Source of the DNA: DATFVA01 sp963721075
GTDB lineage: Bacteria > Bacteroidota > Ignavibacteria > Ignavibacteriales > Ignavibacteriaceae
Assembly (NCBI GenBank): GCA_963721075.1
Contig: CAVRHV010000005.1
Coordinates: 124,001-188,000, forward strand
Length of the DNA stretch: 64,000 nt
Reading direction: 5' to 3'
Of this stretch, positions 40,366-48,991 are shown piece after piece. The notes under the pieces are model-generated. The model saw nothing but the letters and a program-made list of their open reading frames with translations. It ran no database searches and was not told the DNA's origin. A program made the translations under genes and the position numbers. The number at the start of each line of letters is the position of its first letter. The first letter of the stretch is position 1.

Positions 40366-40398
40366 TGTTCGGCCAGTCCTCGGCCTCTGTTCGGCCTC
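40366..40398. repeat. Tandem repeat, 11-base unit, three copies
   Basis: Three head-to-tail units: TGTTCGGCCAG, TCCTCGGCCTC and TGTTCGGCCTC, with a partial unit before. It lies 25 bases after the lipoprotein stop. The period equals that of the array at 11389, although the unit sequence differs. Confidence 0.75.
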
Positions 40399-40514
40399 CA
40401 AAAGGCGGATAACTACTGGATTAACAGGAAGATCCCGCCGGAATTTTACGGTTTTTACGTTACCCGGGCTAAAATATCTGAAAGAAAAGAGCCTCACGTG
40501 TAATAAACATTTTA

Positions 40515-40543
40515 TTGACATACCAGAGGCTTTTACTTATATT
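40515..40543 (+). promoter_or_regulatory. prs promoter, TTGACA-N17-TATATT
   Basis: A perfect -35 (40515-40520), a 17-base spacer and TATATT (40538-40543), the same two hexamers and spacing as the lexA promoter. The prs ATG is 33 bases past the -10. Confidence 0.75.
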
Positions 40544-40575
40544 TGACGTCTATATTTTAAACAGAATGCCGGTAT

Positions 40576-41519
40576 ATGGCTGCCAGCGATTACAAAATCT
40601 TTTCAGGTAGTTCAAACAGACCCTTAGCTGAAAGCATAGCCCAGAAGTTAGATAAACCACTTGGCTCTTTGGAGTTAAAAAGATTCAGCGACGGCGAAAT
40701 CTGGGCTAAATACGGAGAGAACATCCGGGGATGCGATATTTTTGTGATTCAGTCGACTACTCCGCCTGCTGAGAATCTGTCTGGAGCTTCTTATAGTGAT
40801 AGATGCCGCAAAGCGGGCTTCAGCGAAAAGAATCACGGCTGTTATACCGTATTTCGGATATGCCCGGCAGGACAGGAAAGATCAGCCAAGAGTTTCAATA
40901 ACTGCCAAGCTGGTCGGGAACCTGATAACAGTGGCAGGAGCGGACCGTATAATGACGATGGATCTACATGCCCCGCAGATCCAGGGATTCTTTGATATTC
41001 CATTCGATCATTTGTACGGATCAACGATTTTTATAAATAAGTTCGAAGAAATAAAAGAAAACCTTGTAGTTGTTTCTCCCGATGTCGGAGGAATAAAAAT
41101 GGCAAGGTCGTATGCAAAAAGACTTCACGCAAACCTGGTAGTAATAGACAAAAGACGTCCGATCCAGAACCAGGCAGAGGTAGTCAATATAATCGGCTCG
41201 GTAGAAGATAAAGACGTTCTTATTGTTGATGATCTGATTGATACTGCAGGTACTTTTGTCGGTGCAGTTGATGCTTTAAAGAAAAAAGGCGCAAAGGAAA
41301 TTTACGGTGCGATTACGCATCCGCTGCTCTCCGGGCATGCGGTAGAAAGAATAGAAAAATCGGCGCTTAAAAAGCTGTTTGTATCCGACACGATCCCGCT
41401 TTCAGTTAGAATCGGACAAAATAGAAGTTCTGACAGCTTCTGAAATCTTTTCTGAAGCAATAAGAAGAACATTTAATAATGAATCAATTAGTTCACTTTT
41501 CGATGTAGATAAAAGTTAA
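40576..41519 (+). CDS. prs: Ribose-phosphate pyrophosphokinase (two frameshifts)
   Basis: About 313 residues. Makes PRPP from ribose 5-phosphate and ATP for purine, pyrimidine, His and Trp synthesis. Motifs: FSGSSNRPLAESIA, FSDGEIWAKYGENIRG, PYFGYARQDRKDQPR, TMDLHAPQIQGFF and the PRPP loop VDDLIDTAGT. Extra bases near 40780 (inside ENLLELLIVID) and 41405 break the frame; with both removed the sequence runs to SSLFDVDKS and a TAA at 41517. A reader using simple ORFs would miss the last 40 residues. It heads the conserved prs-rplY-pth order. Confidence 0.95.
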
Positions 41520-41541
41520 AATTTAGTTCTGGAGTTTATAA

Positions 41542-42186
41542 ATGGAAAAATCGATATTAGAAGCAGAAGTCAGAGAAACAGGCAGCAAGCAGGCAAGCAA
41601 ACTTGTAAGGAACAGCGGTAAGGTTCCCGGCGTTTATTATTCAAAGCATGATGCTCCGATACATTTCTCAGTTACCGAAAAAGCAATTAAGCCGCTGGTT
41701 TACACAGCTGAAACACACCTTGTATCTCTGAAAGTTGATGGAAAAGAGCTTGATTGTGTAATAAAAGATATTCAGTTTGATCCTATCACAGATAAAGTTG
41801 TTCATTTCGATCTTATAGGCCTTACCTCCGGTGAAACTTTCCAGCTGGAAGTTCCTGTTCAGCTTCACGGAACCCCGGTAGGTATAAAAGAAGGCGGTAT
41901 TGTTCAGCATCTTATACATAAGCTTGAAATTGAGTGTCTGCCGAAAGACATTCCCCAGCGTATCGATATAAATATTTCAGAACTCAGCATTGGGGACTCC
42001 ATTCACGTTAAAGACCTGAATTTTGAGAATATAACATTTCTTAGTTCCGAAGATTCAGTGATCGTATTAGTTGCTCATCCTAAAGTAGAAAAAGAACCCG
42101 TTGAAGGTGAGGAATTAACAGAAGAAGAAAGTGCTGAACCAGAAGTGATTGGTAAGGGTAAGGGAGAAGAGGAAGAGGAAGAATAA
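41542..42186 (+). CDS. rplY: Ribosomal protein bL25, long (CTC) form
   Basis: A 214-residue 5S rRNA-binding protein of the CTC type: an N-terminal L25 domain (1-92), a C-terminal TL5-like beta domain (about 95-185) and a very acidic tail with repeated Glu. Motifs: GSKQASKLVRNSGKVPGVYY and the HFDLIG segment. It lies between prs and pth, as is common in many bacteria. The start follows a weak GGAG 8 bases upstream. Confidence 0.95.
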   Translation: MEKSILEAEVRETGSKQASKLVRNSGKVPGVYYSKHDAPIHFSVTEKAIKPLVYTAETHLVSLKVDGKELDCVIKDIQFDPITDKVVHFDLIGLTSGETFQLEVPVQLHGTPVGIKEGGIVQHLIHKLEIECLPKDIPQRIDINISELSIGDSIHVKDLNFENITFLSSEDSVIVLVAHPKVEKEPVEGEELTEEESAEPEVIGKGKGEEEEEE

Positions 42187-42201
42187 TCAAATTAGCTTAA
42201 A

Positions 42202-42807
42202 TTGCGGCTGATATTAGGCATAGGCAATCCAGGAAACAAGTACAAAAACAACAGGCATAATGTCGGGTTTATTATATTGGACCATCTGGCTTCATTAAAT
42301 TCACTTTCATTCTCGGCAGCCAGAGGTGATTACTACTCTGCTTCCGGAAGCCTTGAAGGGTATGAATATCAGCTGATAAAACCCACTACTTACGTTAACA
42401 ACAGCGGCCTGGCAGCCAGTCAGGTCTTAGAAAAATACAACCTGGAAGTAAAAGATCTGCTCGTTATTCATGATGATGTAAATCTTCAGCATTCTGACAT
42501 ACGTGTGAAAGCCAGAGGCGGAGACGGAGGACATAACGGACTTAATTCATTAATTTACCACCTGATGTCGGACGAGTTTCCGAGGATAAGGATCGGCGTG
42601 GGAAATGATTTTGATAAAGGTGATATGGCCGATTATGTTTTGTCTGACTTCAGTATTGAGGAAATGAAAGCACTTGAAGAAAAATTTGATACGATTAAAA
42701 CACTTATAAGTGAGTTCATTACCGGGGGAGTAAGCAAATTATTAGACGCTAACAGCAGGATATCTAATCCCGATAAAAATTCTGAAAATAATCAAAAGAG
42801 CACTTAG
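42202..42807 (+). CDS. pth: Peptidyl-tRNA hydrolase
   Basis: A 201-residue enzyme that frees tRNA from stalled peptidyl-tRNA. Motifs: GIGNPGNKYKNNRHNVGF with the catalytic His, TYVNNSG, and VIHDDVNL with the catalytic Asp. The start is TTG, since no ATG lies between the upstream stop region and the conserved RLILGIGNPG; no clear ribosome-binding site is visible, so translation may depend on rplY. Confidence 0.95.
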   Translation: MRLILGIGNPGNKYKNNRHNVGFIILDHLASLNSLSFSAARGDYYSASGSLEGYEYQLIKPTTYVNNSGLAASQVLEKYNLEVKDLLVIHDDVNLQHSDIRVKARGGDGGHNGLNSLIYHLMSDEFPRIRIGVGNDFDKGDMADYVLSDFSIEEMKALEEKFDTIKTLISEFITGGVSKLLDANSRISNPDKNSENNQKST

Positions 42808-42815
42808 GAGAAATC

Positions 42816-45000
42816 ATGGATAATCTAATCCTCATCATACCCTTTTTCGGTGTCCTCGGCCTTATTTATACTTACTGGAGATCAACCTGGATAAATAAAC
42901 AGGATCCCGGTACCGAAAAAATGAAAAAGATTTCAGGGCACATTGCCGAGGGTGCAATGGCATTCCTCAAATCTGAATATAAGGTTTTAATAATATTTGT
43001 TATTTGTGTGGCAATATTGCTGGGTGTTTCTGCTGACCCGGTAGAGTCATCGCCTTTGATAGCAGTCTCCTTCCTGGTTGGCGCGCTCTGCTCAGCTCTT
43101 GCAGGTTTTATAGGAATGAGAGTTGCCACAAAAGCTAATGTAAGAACAACAAATGCCGCAAGAACCAGTCTGGGTAAGGCTCTTGAGATAGCTTTCGCCG
43201 GCGGTTCTGTTATGGGACTCGGAGTGGTTGGATTAGGTGTTCTGGGACTTGGAACTCTCTTTTTGATTTACGGCAATTTATTCGGACTTGGACAGGAAGG
43301 GTTTACCAAGGGTAATAACGGTAATAACAGGTTTTTCATTCGGTGCTTCTTCAATAGCTCTTTTTGCCCGTGTCGGCGGAGGTATCTATACCAAAGCGGC
43401 TGACGTAGGTGCCGATCTTGTCGGCAAGGTTGAAGCAGGAATTCCTGAGGATCATCCCCTGAACCCGGCCACAATTGCTGATAACGTTGGTGATAATGTG
43501 GGCGATGTTGCAGGAATGGGTGCTGACCTTTTTGAATCATATGTCGGTTCCATTGTCGGAACAATGGTTCTTGGTGCTGAATTTATCGCTTATCCCGAAT
43601 TTGCAGGTAAGTTTAATGGTCTGGGTGCGGTTCTGCTTCCGCTTGTTATAGCAGGTATCGGAATCATAATGTCGATTCTGGGTACCTTCTTTGTAAAGGT
43701 TAAAGAAGGAGGTAATCCTCAGAAAGCTCTCAACAACGGCGAGTTCGGCTCATCGATTGTGATGATAGCAGCCCTTTATTTTATAATAAAATGGATGCTC
43801 CCTGAAAGTTGGACCCACGAGGATCCTCTTTATGGGATGACCTATACAATTACTTCTACGGGAATATTCCTGGCTACAGTTATTGGCCTTGTAGCCGGTG
43901 TACTTATAGGAGTGATTACAGAATATTATACGGGAACGGGTAAAGGCCCGGTGCTGGGAATTGTAAGGCAGTCACTTACCGGTGCAGCAACAAACATTAT
44001 CGCCGGAATCGGGAACGGAATGATCTCAACGGCTATCCCGATAATCATTATTGCTATTTCTATAATGGGTGCATTTTACTTCGGCGGACTTTACGGCATC
44101 GCTATCGCAGCTGTAGGTATGCTTTCAAATACGGGTATTCAGCTTGCAGTTGATGCATACGGGCCGATTTCTGACAATGCCGGCGGTATAGCTGAAATGT
44201 CGGAACTTCCTAAAGAGGTAAGACAGAGAACAGATAAGCTGGATGCAGTAGGAAACACAACTGCCGCAATAGGTAAAGGATTTGCAATCGGTTCTGCTGC
44301 TCTTACGGCACTCGCATTATTCGGTGCATTTATGACTGCTGCTGATATTAAAACAATAGATATTTCAAAAGCTAACGTAATGGCGGGATTATTCCTCGGC
44401 GGTATGCTTCCGATGCTTTTTTCGGCACTCGCAATGAAGGCGGTAGGAAGAGCCGCAATGTCGATGATAGAGGAAGTCAGACGCCAGTTCAGATCAATTC
44501 CTGCACTAACAAATGCTCTCAGGGTAATGAAGAAAAATGAAGGCAAGGAATTCTCAGACTGGAATAATGAAGATAAGCAGACATTCGAAAAAGCTGATGG
44601 TACTGCAGAATATGGAAAATGCGTGGAAATATCCACTAAGGCTGCCATCAGAGAAATGGTAATTCCCGGTCTTTTAGCTGTGGCTGCCCCTGTTTTCATT
44701 GGTTTTGCTGGTGGTGCGGAAATGCTGGGCGGACTACTCGCTGGTGTAACCGTAACAGGAGTTTTAATGGCGGTATTTCAATCGAATGCCGGCGGTGCCT
44801 GGGACAATGCAAAGAAAATGTTTGAAGAGGGTATCGAGGTTAACGGTCAAAAGTATTATAAGGGTTCGGATCCTCACAAAGCAGCTGTTGTTGGTGATAC
44901 AGTAGGAGATCCTTTTAAGGATACTTCAGGGCCGTCCCTGAATATCCTGTTGAAATTAATGGCCGTAGTTGCACTTGTAATTGCGCCTTTAATTAAATAA
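42816..45000 (+). CDS. hppA: Membrane-bound proton/sodium-pumping pyrophosphatase (one frameshift)
   Basis: About 727 residues with about 16 membrane segments. It couples PPi hydrolysis to ion pumping across the inner membrane. The active-site segments GGGIYTKAADVGADLVGKVE and DNVGDNVGDVAGMGADL are intact. The GNTTAAIGKG segment has Ala where K-independent enzymes have Lys, so it is probably K-dependent. The pumped ion cannot be decided from what I can see. One extra G in the run at 43310-43312 breaks the frame at residue 165. It follows pth by eight bases. Confidence 0.93.
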
Positions 45001-45033
45001 ATTATTAAACAGTATAAATAAAATTATGTATAA

Positions 45034-45077
45034 CCCTGCTCTCATCTTTGAATGAGGGCCAAATGTCCATAGGGAGG
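45034..45077 (+). promoter_or_regulatory. Possible structured leader of the rpsF operon
   Basis: The leader can fold with CTCAT/ATGAG (45041-45056) inside an outer CCCT/AGGG pairing (45034-45074) that ends at the ribosome-binding site GGGAGG. S6:S18 binding to such leaders autoregulates this operon in many bacteria; whether this is a member is unproven, and the stems are short. Confidence 0.25.
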
Positions 45078-45088
45078 TAAAAATTCGA

Positions 45089-45499
45089 ATGAAGACGAAT
45101 TCGTATGAAAGTGCTGTTATTATCAATGCAGCCCTCGATGATGAACAAATCGAAAGTATCATAACCCGCATCAAGGATTTCATAACAAATAATGGTGGAA
45201 ATATAAGGGATATTGATAACTGGGGAAGAAAAAGATTAGCCTACATGATTAATAAGAGCAAGATAGGCTATTATGTAATCTTCAGATTTGACGCCCCTAC
45301 CAATATTATTTCCAAGCTGGAAAGAAATTACACTCTGGATGAGCACATCTTAAGATATCTCACCATATCATTAAATAAAGATGCAGTGGAGTATCTGGAG
45401 AAAAAAAGGAGCGATTCTCAAGCAGACAGCCAGCCTGAAGCTGAAAAAGTCAGCGAACAGGAGAACGTTACCAAAGAAGATGTTTCTAAAGAGCAATGA
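45089..45499 (+). CDS. rpsF: Ribosomal protein bS6
   Basis: A 136-residue small-subunit protein that binds 16S rRNA with S18. The family core is clear (YESAVIINAALDDEQIES, NWGRKRLAYMINK, GYYVIFRF), followed by a Glu/Gln-rich tail longer than usual. GGGAGG lies 11 bases before the ATG. First gene of rpsF-ssb-rpsR-rplI. Confidence 0.96.
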   Translation: MKTNSYESAVIINAALDDEQIESIITRIKDFITNNGGNIRDIDNWGRKRLAYMINKSKIGYYVIFRFDAPTNIISKLERNYTLDEHILRYLTISLNKDAVEYLEKKRSDSQADSQPEAEKVSEQENVTKEDVSKEQ

Positions 45500-45542
45500 A
45501 TCACTAATTAACTAATGTATTGATAAAGTATGGAGGAAAACC

Positions 45543-46022
45543 ATGGCTGAATTGAAGATGCCTGAAATTAACTACGTTATTGTTGCCGGTAATTTAACAA
45601 AGGACCCTATTTTCCGGCAGACAACTAACAACACTCCTGTCGTTAATTTTTCTATTGCTTCAAATAGGAAATATAAAGACAGTTCAAACCAGTGGCAGGA
45701 GGATGTATGTTATGTCGGCATTGTAGCATGGAATAAATTGGCTGAGAGCTGTCGCGACAGATTAAAAAAAGGATCTGCTGTGCTTATAGATGGGGAACTT
45801 CAGAGCAGAACCTGGAAGTCTGAAGATGGTCATAACAGAAGTATCGTTGAAATAAAAGCAAGAAGAATCCAGTTCCTCAACAAGCGGGGAAGATTGAATG
45901 ATAACGGTACAGGTGAGGAAGAAGAAAATACAACATATTCCGAGGATGACCATAATCTCGATTATACTGAAGACTCGTTCGATAAATTTTTATCAAGTGA
46001 AGAATCAGATCTTATAAAGTAA
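45543..46022 (+). CDS. ssb: Single-stranded DNA-binding protein
   Basis: A 159-residue OB-fold protein that coats single-stranded DNA in replication and repair. The OB core (about 8-112) has VIVAGNLTKDP, VVNFSIASNR and RSIVEIKARRIQFL. The tail is acidic but ends EESDLIK, without the usual DDDIPF-type tip that recruits partner proteins. GGAGG precedes the ATG at normal spacing. It sits between S6 and S18, the conserved place for the main SSB, so it is probably the housekeeping copy despite the tail. Confidence 0.93.
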   Translation: MAELKMPEINYVIVAGNLTKDPIFRQTTNNTPVVNFSIASNRKYKDSSNQWQEDVCYVGIVAWNKLAESCRDRLKKGSAVLIDGELQSRTWKSEDGHNRSIVEIKARRIQFLNKRGRLNDNGTGEEEENTTYSEDDHNLDYTEDSFDKFLSSEESDLIK

Positions 46023-46035
46023 AATAAGGTAAAGA

Positions 46036-46266
46036 ATGAAAAAGGAAATAAAAGCTAAAAAAGTCTGCAGGTTTACACAGAATAATGTAAAGTATATTGA
46101 TTACAAAGATGTAAAACTTCTTCAGAGATATGTAACCGAGCAGGGAAAAATAATTCCTAAGAGAATTACCGGAACAAAGTCCGGTTACCAGAGAGAATTA
46201 GCTCTTGCAATAAAAAGAGCAAGACATATGGCACTGCTTCCATATGTGGCTGACACTGTAAAATAG
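46036..46266 (+). CDS. rpsR: Ribosomal protein bS18
   Basis: A 76-residue protein that pairs with S6 on the platform of the small subunit. Typical sequence: VKYIDYKDVKLLQRYV, GKIIPKRITGT, and the basic end KRARHMALLPY. One Cys remains near the N-terminus (KKVCRF). It lies 13 bases after ssb. Confidence 0.96.
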   Translation: MKKEIKAKKVCRFTQNNVKYIDYKDVKLLQRYVTEQGKIIPKRITGTKSGYQRELALAIKRARHMALLPYVADTVK

Positions 46267-46285
46267 AATCAGATTAGGAGAAGAA

Positions 46286-46730
46286 ATGAAAGTAATTCTA
46301 AGAGAGAATTTTGAATCACTCGGCCAGATAGGGGATGTTGTAGATGTTAAAGATGGTTTCGCCAGGAATTTTCTGCTTCCGCGGAAAATTGCTTATGCTG
46401 CCATAAAGGGTAATATCCGTTCCCTGGAAGAGGAAAAGAAGAACCTTGCGAAAGAAGAAAGAACAGGAAATACGTGCTGCAGAAACTTTAGCCTCTGACC
46501 TGGAAAAAGTTTCGGTTACAATTCCTGTGCAGGTTGGTGAAGAAGATAAAATTTTCGGTTCAGTTACCTCCCAGATGATAAGTGACGCTCTAAAGGAAAA
46601 GGGTTATGATATAGACAAACGTAAAATTGAAATTGATGAAACAATTAAATCCCTTGGAATTTACAGCATTACAATAAAACTGCACGCAAGTGTAAATGCA
46701 AAGATTAAAGTCTGGGTAGTTAGAGAGTAA
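46286..46730 (+). CDS. rplI: Ribosomal protein bL9 (one frameshift)
   Basis: About 147 residues: an N-terminal rRNA-binding domain (MKVILRENFESLGQIGDVVDVKDGFARNFLLP), a long helix and a C-terminal domain (ITIKLHASVNAKIKVWV). An extra base near 46457, in an A/G-rich run, splits it into two overlapping frames; the corrected length is normal. AGGAG precedes the ATG. Last gene of its operon, followed by a strong terminator. Confidence 0.94.
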
Positions 46731-46750
46731 ATAAACCAGGCGGTAATTAT

Positions 46751-46785
46751 AAAAAAAAAGGAAAGCTAAGCTTTCCTTTTTTTTT
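46751..46785. terminator. Bidirectional terminator between rplI and rpmB
   Basis: Stem GGAAAGC/GCTTTCC with loop TAA, flanked by nine A on the left and nine T on the right. The symmetry gives a T tract on both strands, fitting its place between convergent genes. Confidence 0.93.
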
Positions 46786-46803
46786 AATGGGGTGAGATAA
46801 TGA

Positions 46804-47043
46804 CTAGTGTACTTTTATCTGCTTTTCACGGATCATTTTCGCAATTTCAGATGTTCCGTTTTTAGAGATATTCTTAATAGCTTTGGCACTTAATTTTAAG
46901 GTTACAAATCTGTTCAATTCCTGAACCCAGATCCTCTTCTTCTGGAGGTTAGGCAGGAATCTTCTTCTTGACCTGTTATGTGCGTGGGAAACGTTATTTC
47001 CCGAAATTGGTCCAATGCCCGTAACCTGACATCTTCTTGACAT
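46804..47043 (-). CDS. rpmB: Ribosomal protein bL28
   Basis: A 79-residue large-subunit protein. It begins MSRRCQVTGIGPISGN, then VSHAHNRSRRRFLPNL, typical of the family; only one Cys of the zinc-type set is present, so it is the zinc-free form. It is usually paired with rpmG (L33), which is not seen here. Transcribed alone towards rplI. Confidence 0.96.
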   Translation of the reverse strand: MSRRCQVTGIGPISGNNVSHAHNRSRRRFLPNLQKKRIWVQELNRFVTLKLSAKAIKNISKNGTSEIAKMIREKQIKVH

Positions 47044-47174
47044 AATATCTCTCCTGAGAACTTTCTGTATTTTTAAATTAGAACAACAAATATATAAAAA
47101 TATTAGTTAAAAAATATACCTGAATTCAAAAAATATTATCCATGTTAAATCTTTAATAATCCGGCATAATTAAG

Positions 47175-47202
47175 TTGACAAAGTGAAAATCCCTGTTATT
47201 TT
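47175..47202 (+). promoter_or_regulatory. Candidate promoter of the YrdC/YciO gene
   Basis: TTGACA (47175-47180), a 16-base spacer and TATTTT (47197-47202). The start codon is about 100 bases downstream. Plausible but not distinctive. Confidence 0.4.
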
Positions 47203-47304
47203 TGAATATAAATCCAATAAAAATCTGTAAATGAACAATACCCATATTTCTGTGCATACCTTCATTTTCACTTAAAAAAACCTTTTTGAGCAAAGGAGAT
47301 CTCT

Positions 47305-47919
47305 ATGGAATATTATGAATTACACCCTGAAACTCCCCAGTTACGATATATAAATAAGGCTGTTTCGGTACTAAAAGAAGGGGGAGTAATTATATATCCT
47401 ACCGATACGGTTTATGGAATAGGCTGTGATATTTTTAATAAGGAAGCACTTGAGAGAATCTTTACCATAAAAAATGACAGCACTTCCAAATTATTCAGCT
47501 TTGTATGTTCCGACTTAAAAGATATCAGCAAATACGCACGCGTATCTGACTACGCATACAGAACAATGAAACATCTTTTACCCGGTCCCTATACCTTCAT
47601 CCTTCCGGCAGCCAAACTGGTACCTAAAAAGTTGTGGAGCAATAGGAAGACTGTAGGGATCAGAATACCGAATAATAGTATCACTATGAAGCTGGTCGAA
47701 GAACTCGGGAACCCTATTATAAGTACCAGTACTACTAACAGGAAGGGAGAAGTAATTTACGATCCTTTCGAAATTAAGAACATATTCAATACCCAGGTTG
47801 ACCTGATGCTGTCTATGGGTCCGCTAATGGGTGAACCTTCAACTGTGGTTGATCTCAGCGATGAAGAACCGGAGGTCCTCAGGGAAGGCGCAGGAGACGT
47901 AAGTCTGTTTGTGTATTAA
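47305..47919 (+). CDS. YrdC-domain protein, YciO/TsaC family
   Basis: A 204-residue single-domain YrdC protein. True TsaC/Sua5 enzymes make threonylcarbamoyl-AMP for the t6A tRNA modification. Motifs: GGVIIYPTDTVYGIGCD, LPGPYTFIL and GIRIPNNSI. The segment after the first motif (IKNDSTSKLFSFVCSDLKDISKYA) resembles E. coli YciO more than TsaC, where a KxRP-type basic motif is expected, so it may not be the t6A enzyme. AGGAG precedes the ATG at good spacing. Monocistronic, with a strong terminator after it. Confidence 0.85.
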   Translation: MEYYELHPETPQLRYINKAVSVLKEGGVIIYPTDTVYGIGCDIFNKEALERIFTIKNDSTSKLFSFVCSDLKDISKYARVSDYAYRTMKHLLPGPYTFILPAAKLVPKKLWSNRKTVGIRIPNNSITMKLVEELGNPIISTSTTNRKGEVIYDPFEIKNIFNTQVDLMLSMGPLMGEPSTVVDLSDEEPEVLREGAGDVSLFVY

Positions 47920-48000
47920 TATCCCTTTCTTAATCTAAACTCCTCCCGCTTCTGACTTATGCAGTACAGTAGGAGGGAGAGAACTTCAGTGTACATTTAA

Positions 48001-48027
48001 GGCCGCTTTTGGAAGCGGCCTTTTTTT
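48001..48027 (+). terminator. Rho-independent terminator of the YrdC/YciO gene
   Basis: Stem GGCCGCTT/AAGCGGCC with loop TTGG, then seven T. The T tract touches the stop codon of the convergent SDR gene. Confidence 0.92.
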
Positions 48028-48796
48028 ATTTCCTTACAACCTGTGTGGAGGATGCCTGAGCTAAGGGGGTCAAAATCATTTCATTGATATTTACATGAGC
48101 CGGCCTGGTAGCGCAGTATACAACAGCATCCGCAATATCTGCTGCGGTGAGAGGCTGAAGTCCCTGGTAAACTTTATCTGCTCTATCCTTATCCCCTGAG
48201 AAGCGTACAATACTGAATTCAGTCTCAACCATGCCGGGATCCACCGTAGTCACTTTTATTCCATGTTCGAGGCAGTCCATTCTAATTCCCTTAGTCAATG
48301 CATTAACCGCAAATTTGGTCGCGCAGTAAACATTGCCGTTCGGGTAAACCTCGTGTCCTGCCGTGGAACCTATATTTATTACATGTCCCTTATTTCTATC
48401 AATCATACCGGGCAGAACATTCCGGGTTACAAAAAGAAGACCTTTCACGTTTGTATCTATCATTTCTTCCCAGCTGGTAATGCTGCCTTCAAAAATTTTA
48501 TCAAATCCGCGGGCAAGTCCGGCGTTATTAACCAGCACATCCACGTTCTTCCAGTCATCTTCAAGATCATTGAAGCATTTCTTTACAGCTTCAAAATTTC
48601 TTACATCAAGTTCTATCACTTTTGTTTTGATGCCGAACTTTTCGACAAGTTTTTCGGCATACTTATTAAGCAGTTCAAAGCGCCTGGCTGCAAGAATAAG
48701 ATTAGCCTTTTCAGCTGCAAAAGCCTCTGCGCAGGCTTTACCTATGCCTGAGCTGGCTCCTGTTATAAATACTATTTTCTCTTTTAATCTGTCCAT
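48026..48796 (-). CDS. Short-chain dehydrogenase/reductase, YdfG-like
   Basis: A 256-residue classical SDR. Cofactor motif TGASSGIG, NNAGLA, catalytic Ser in INIGSTAG, and YCATK with the catalytic Tyr and Lys. Arg residues after the second strand (AARRFELL) point to NADPH. The whole resembles YdfG, which oxidises 3-hydroxy acids such as serine and 3-hydroxypropionate; the substrate here is not fixed. Monocistronic by position. Confidence 0.9.
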   Translation of the reverse strand: MDRLKEKIVFITGASSGIGKACAEAFAAEKANLILAARRFELLNKYAEKLVEKFGIKTKVIELDVRNFEAVKKCFNDLEDDWKNVDVLVNNAGLARGFDKIFEGSITSWEEMIDTNVKGLLFVTRNVLPGMIDRNKGHVINIGSTAGHEVYPNGNVYCATKFAVNALTKGIRMDCLEHGIKVTTVDPGMVETEFSIVRFSGDKDRADKVYQGLQPLTAADIADAVVYCATRPAHVNINEMILTPLAQASSTQVVRK

Positions 48797-48991
48797 TACA
48801 TATCCCTGAAATTTATTATCTAAAAAATAAATTTAGTGAAAGTAGGAGAGAATTTAAAAATTATAGCGTTTAGCCGTGCGCAGGGTAATGGATTAAAGTG
48901 AGGAGATAACCTGATTGTTACAAATGCTGAACATCTCCGGGGTTCAGGGGTAAACCAGTATCACGCAGAGAGAAGCCTGCGGTCAGAAAAA

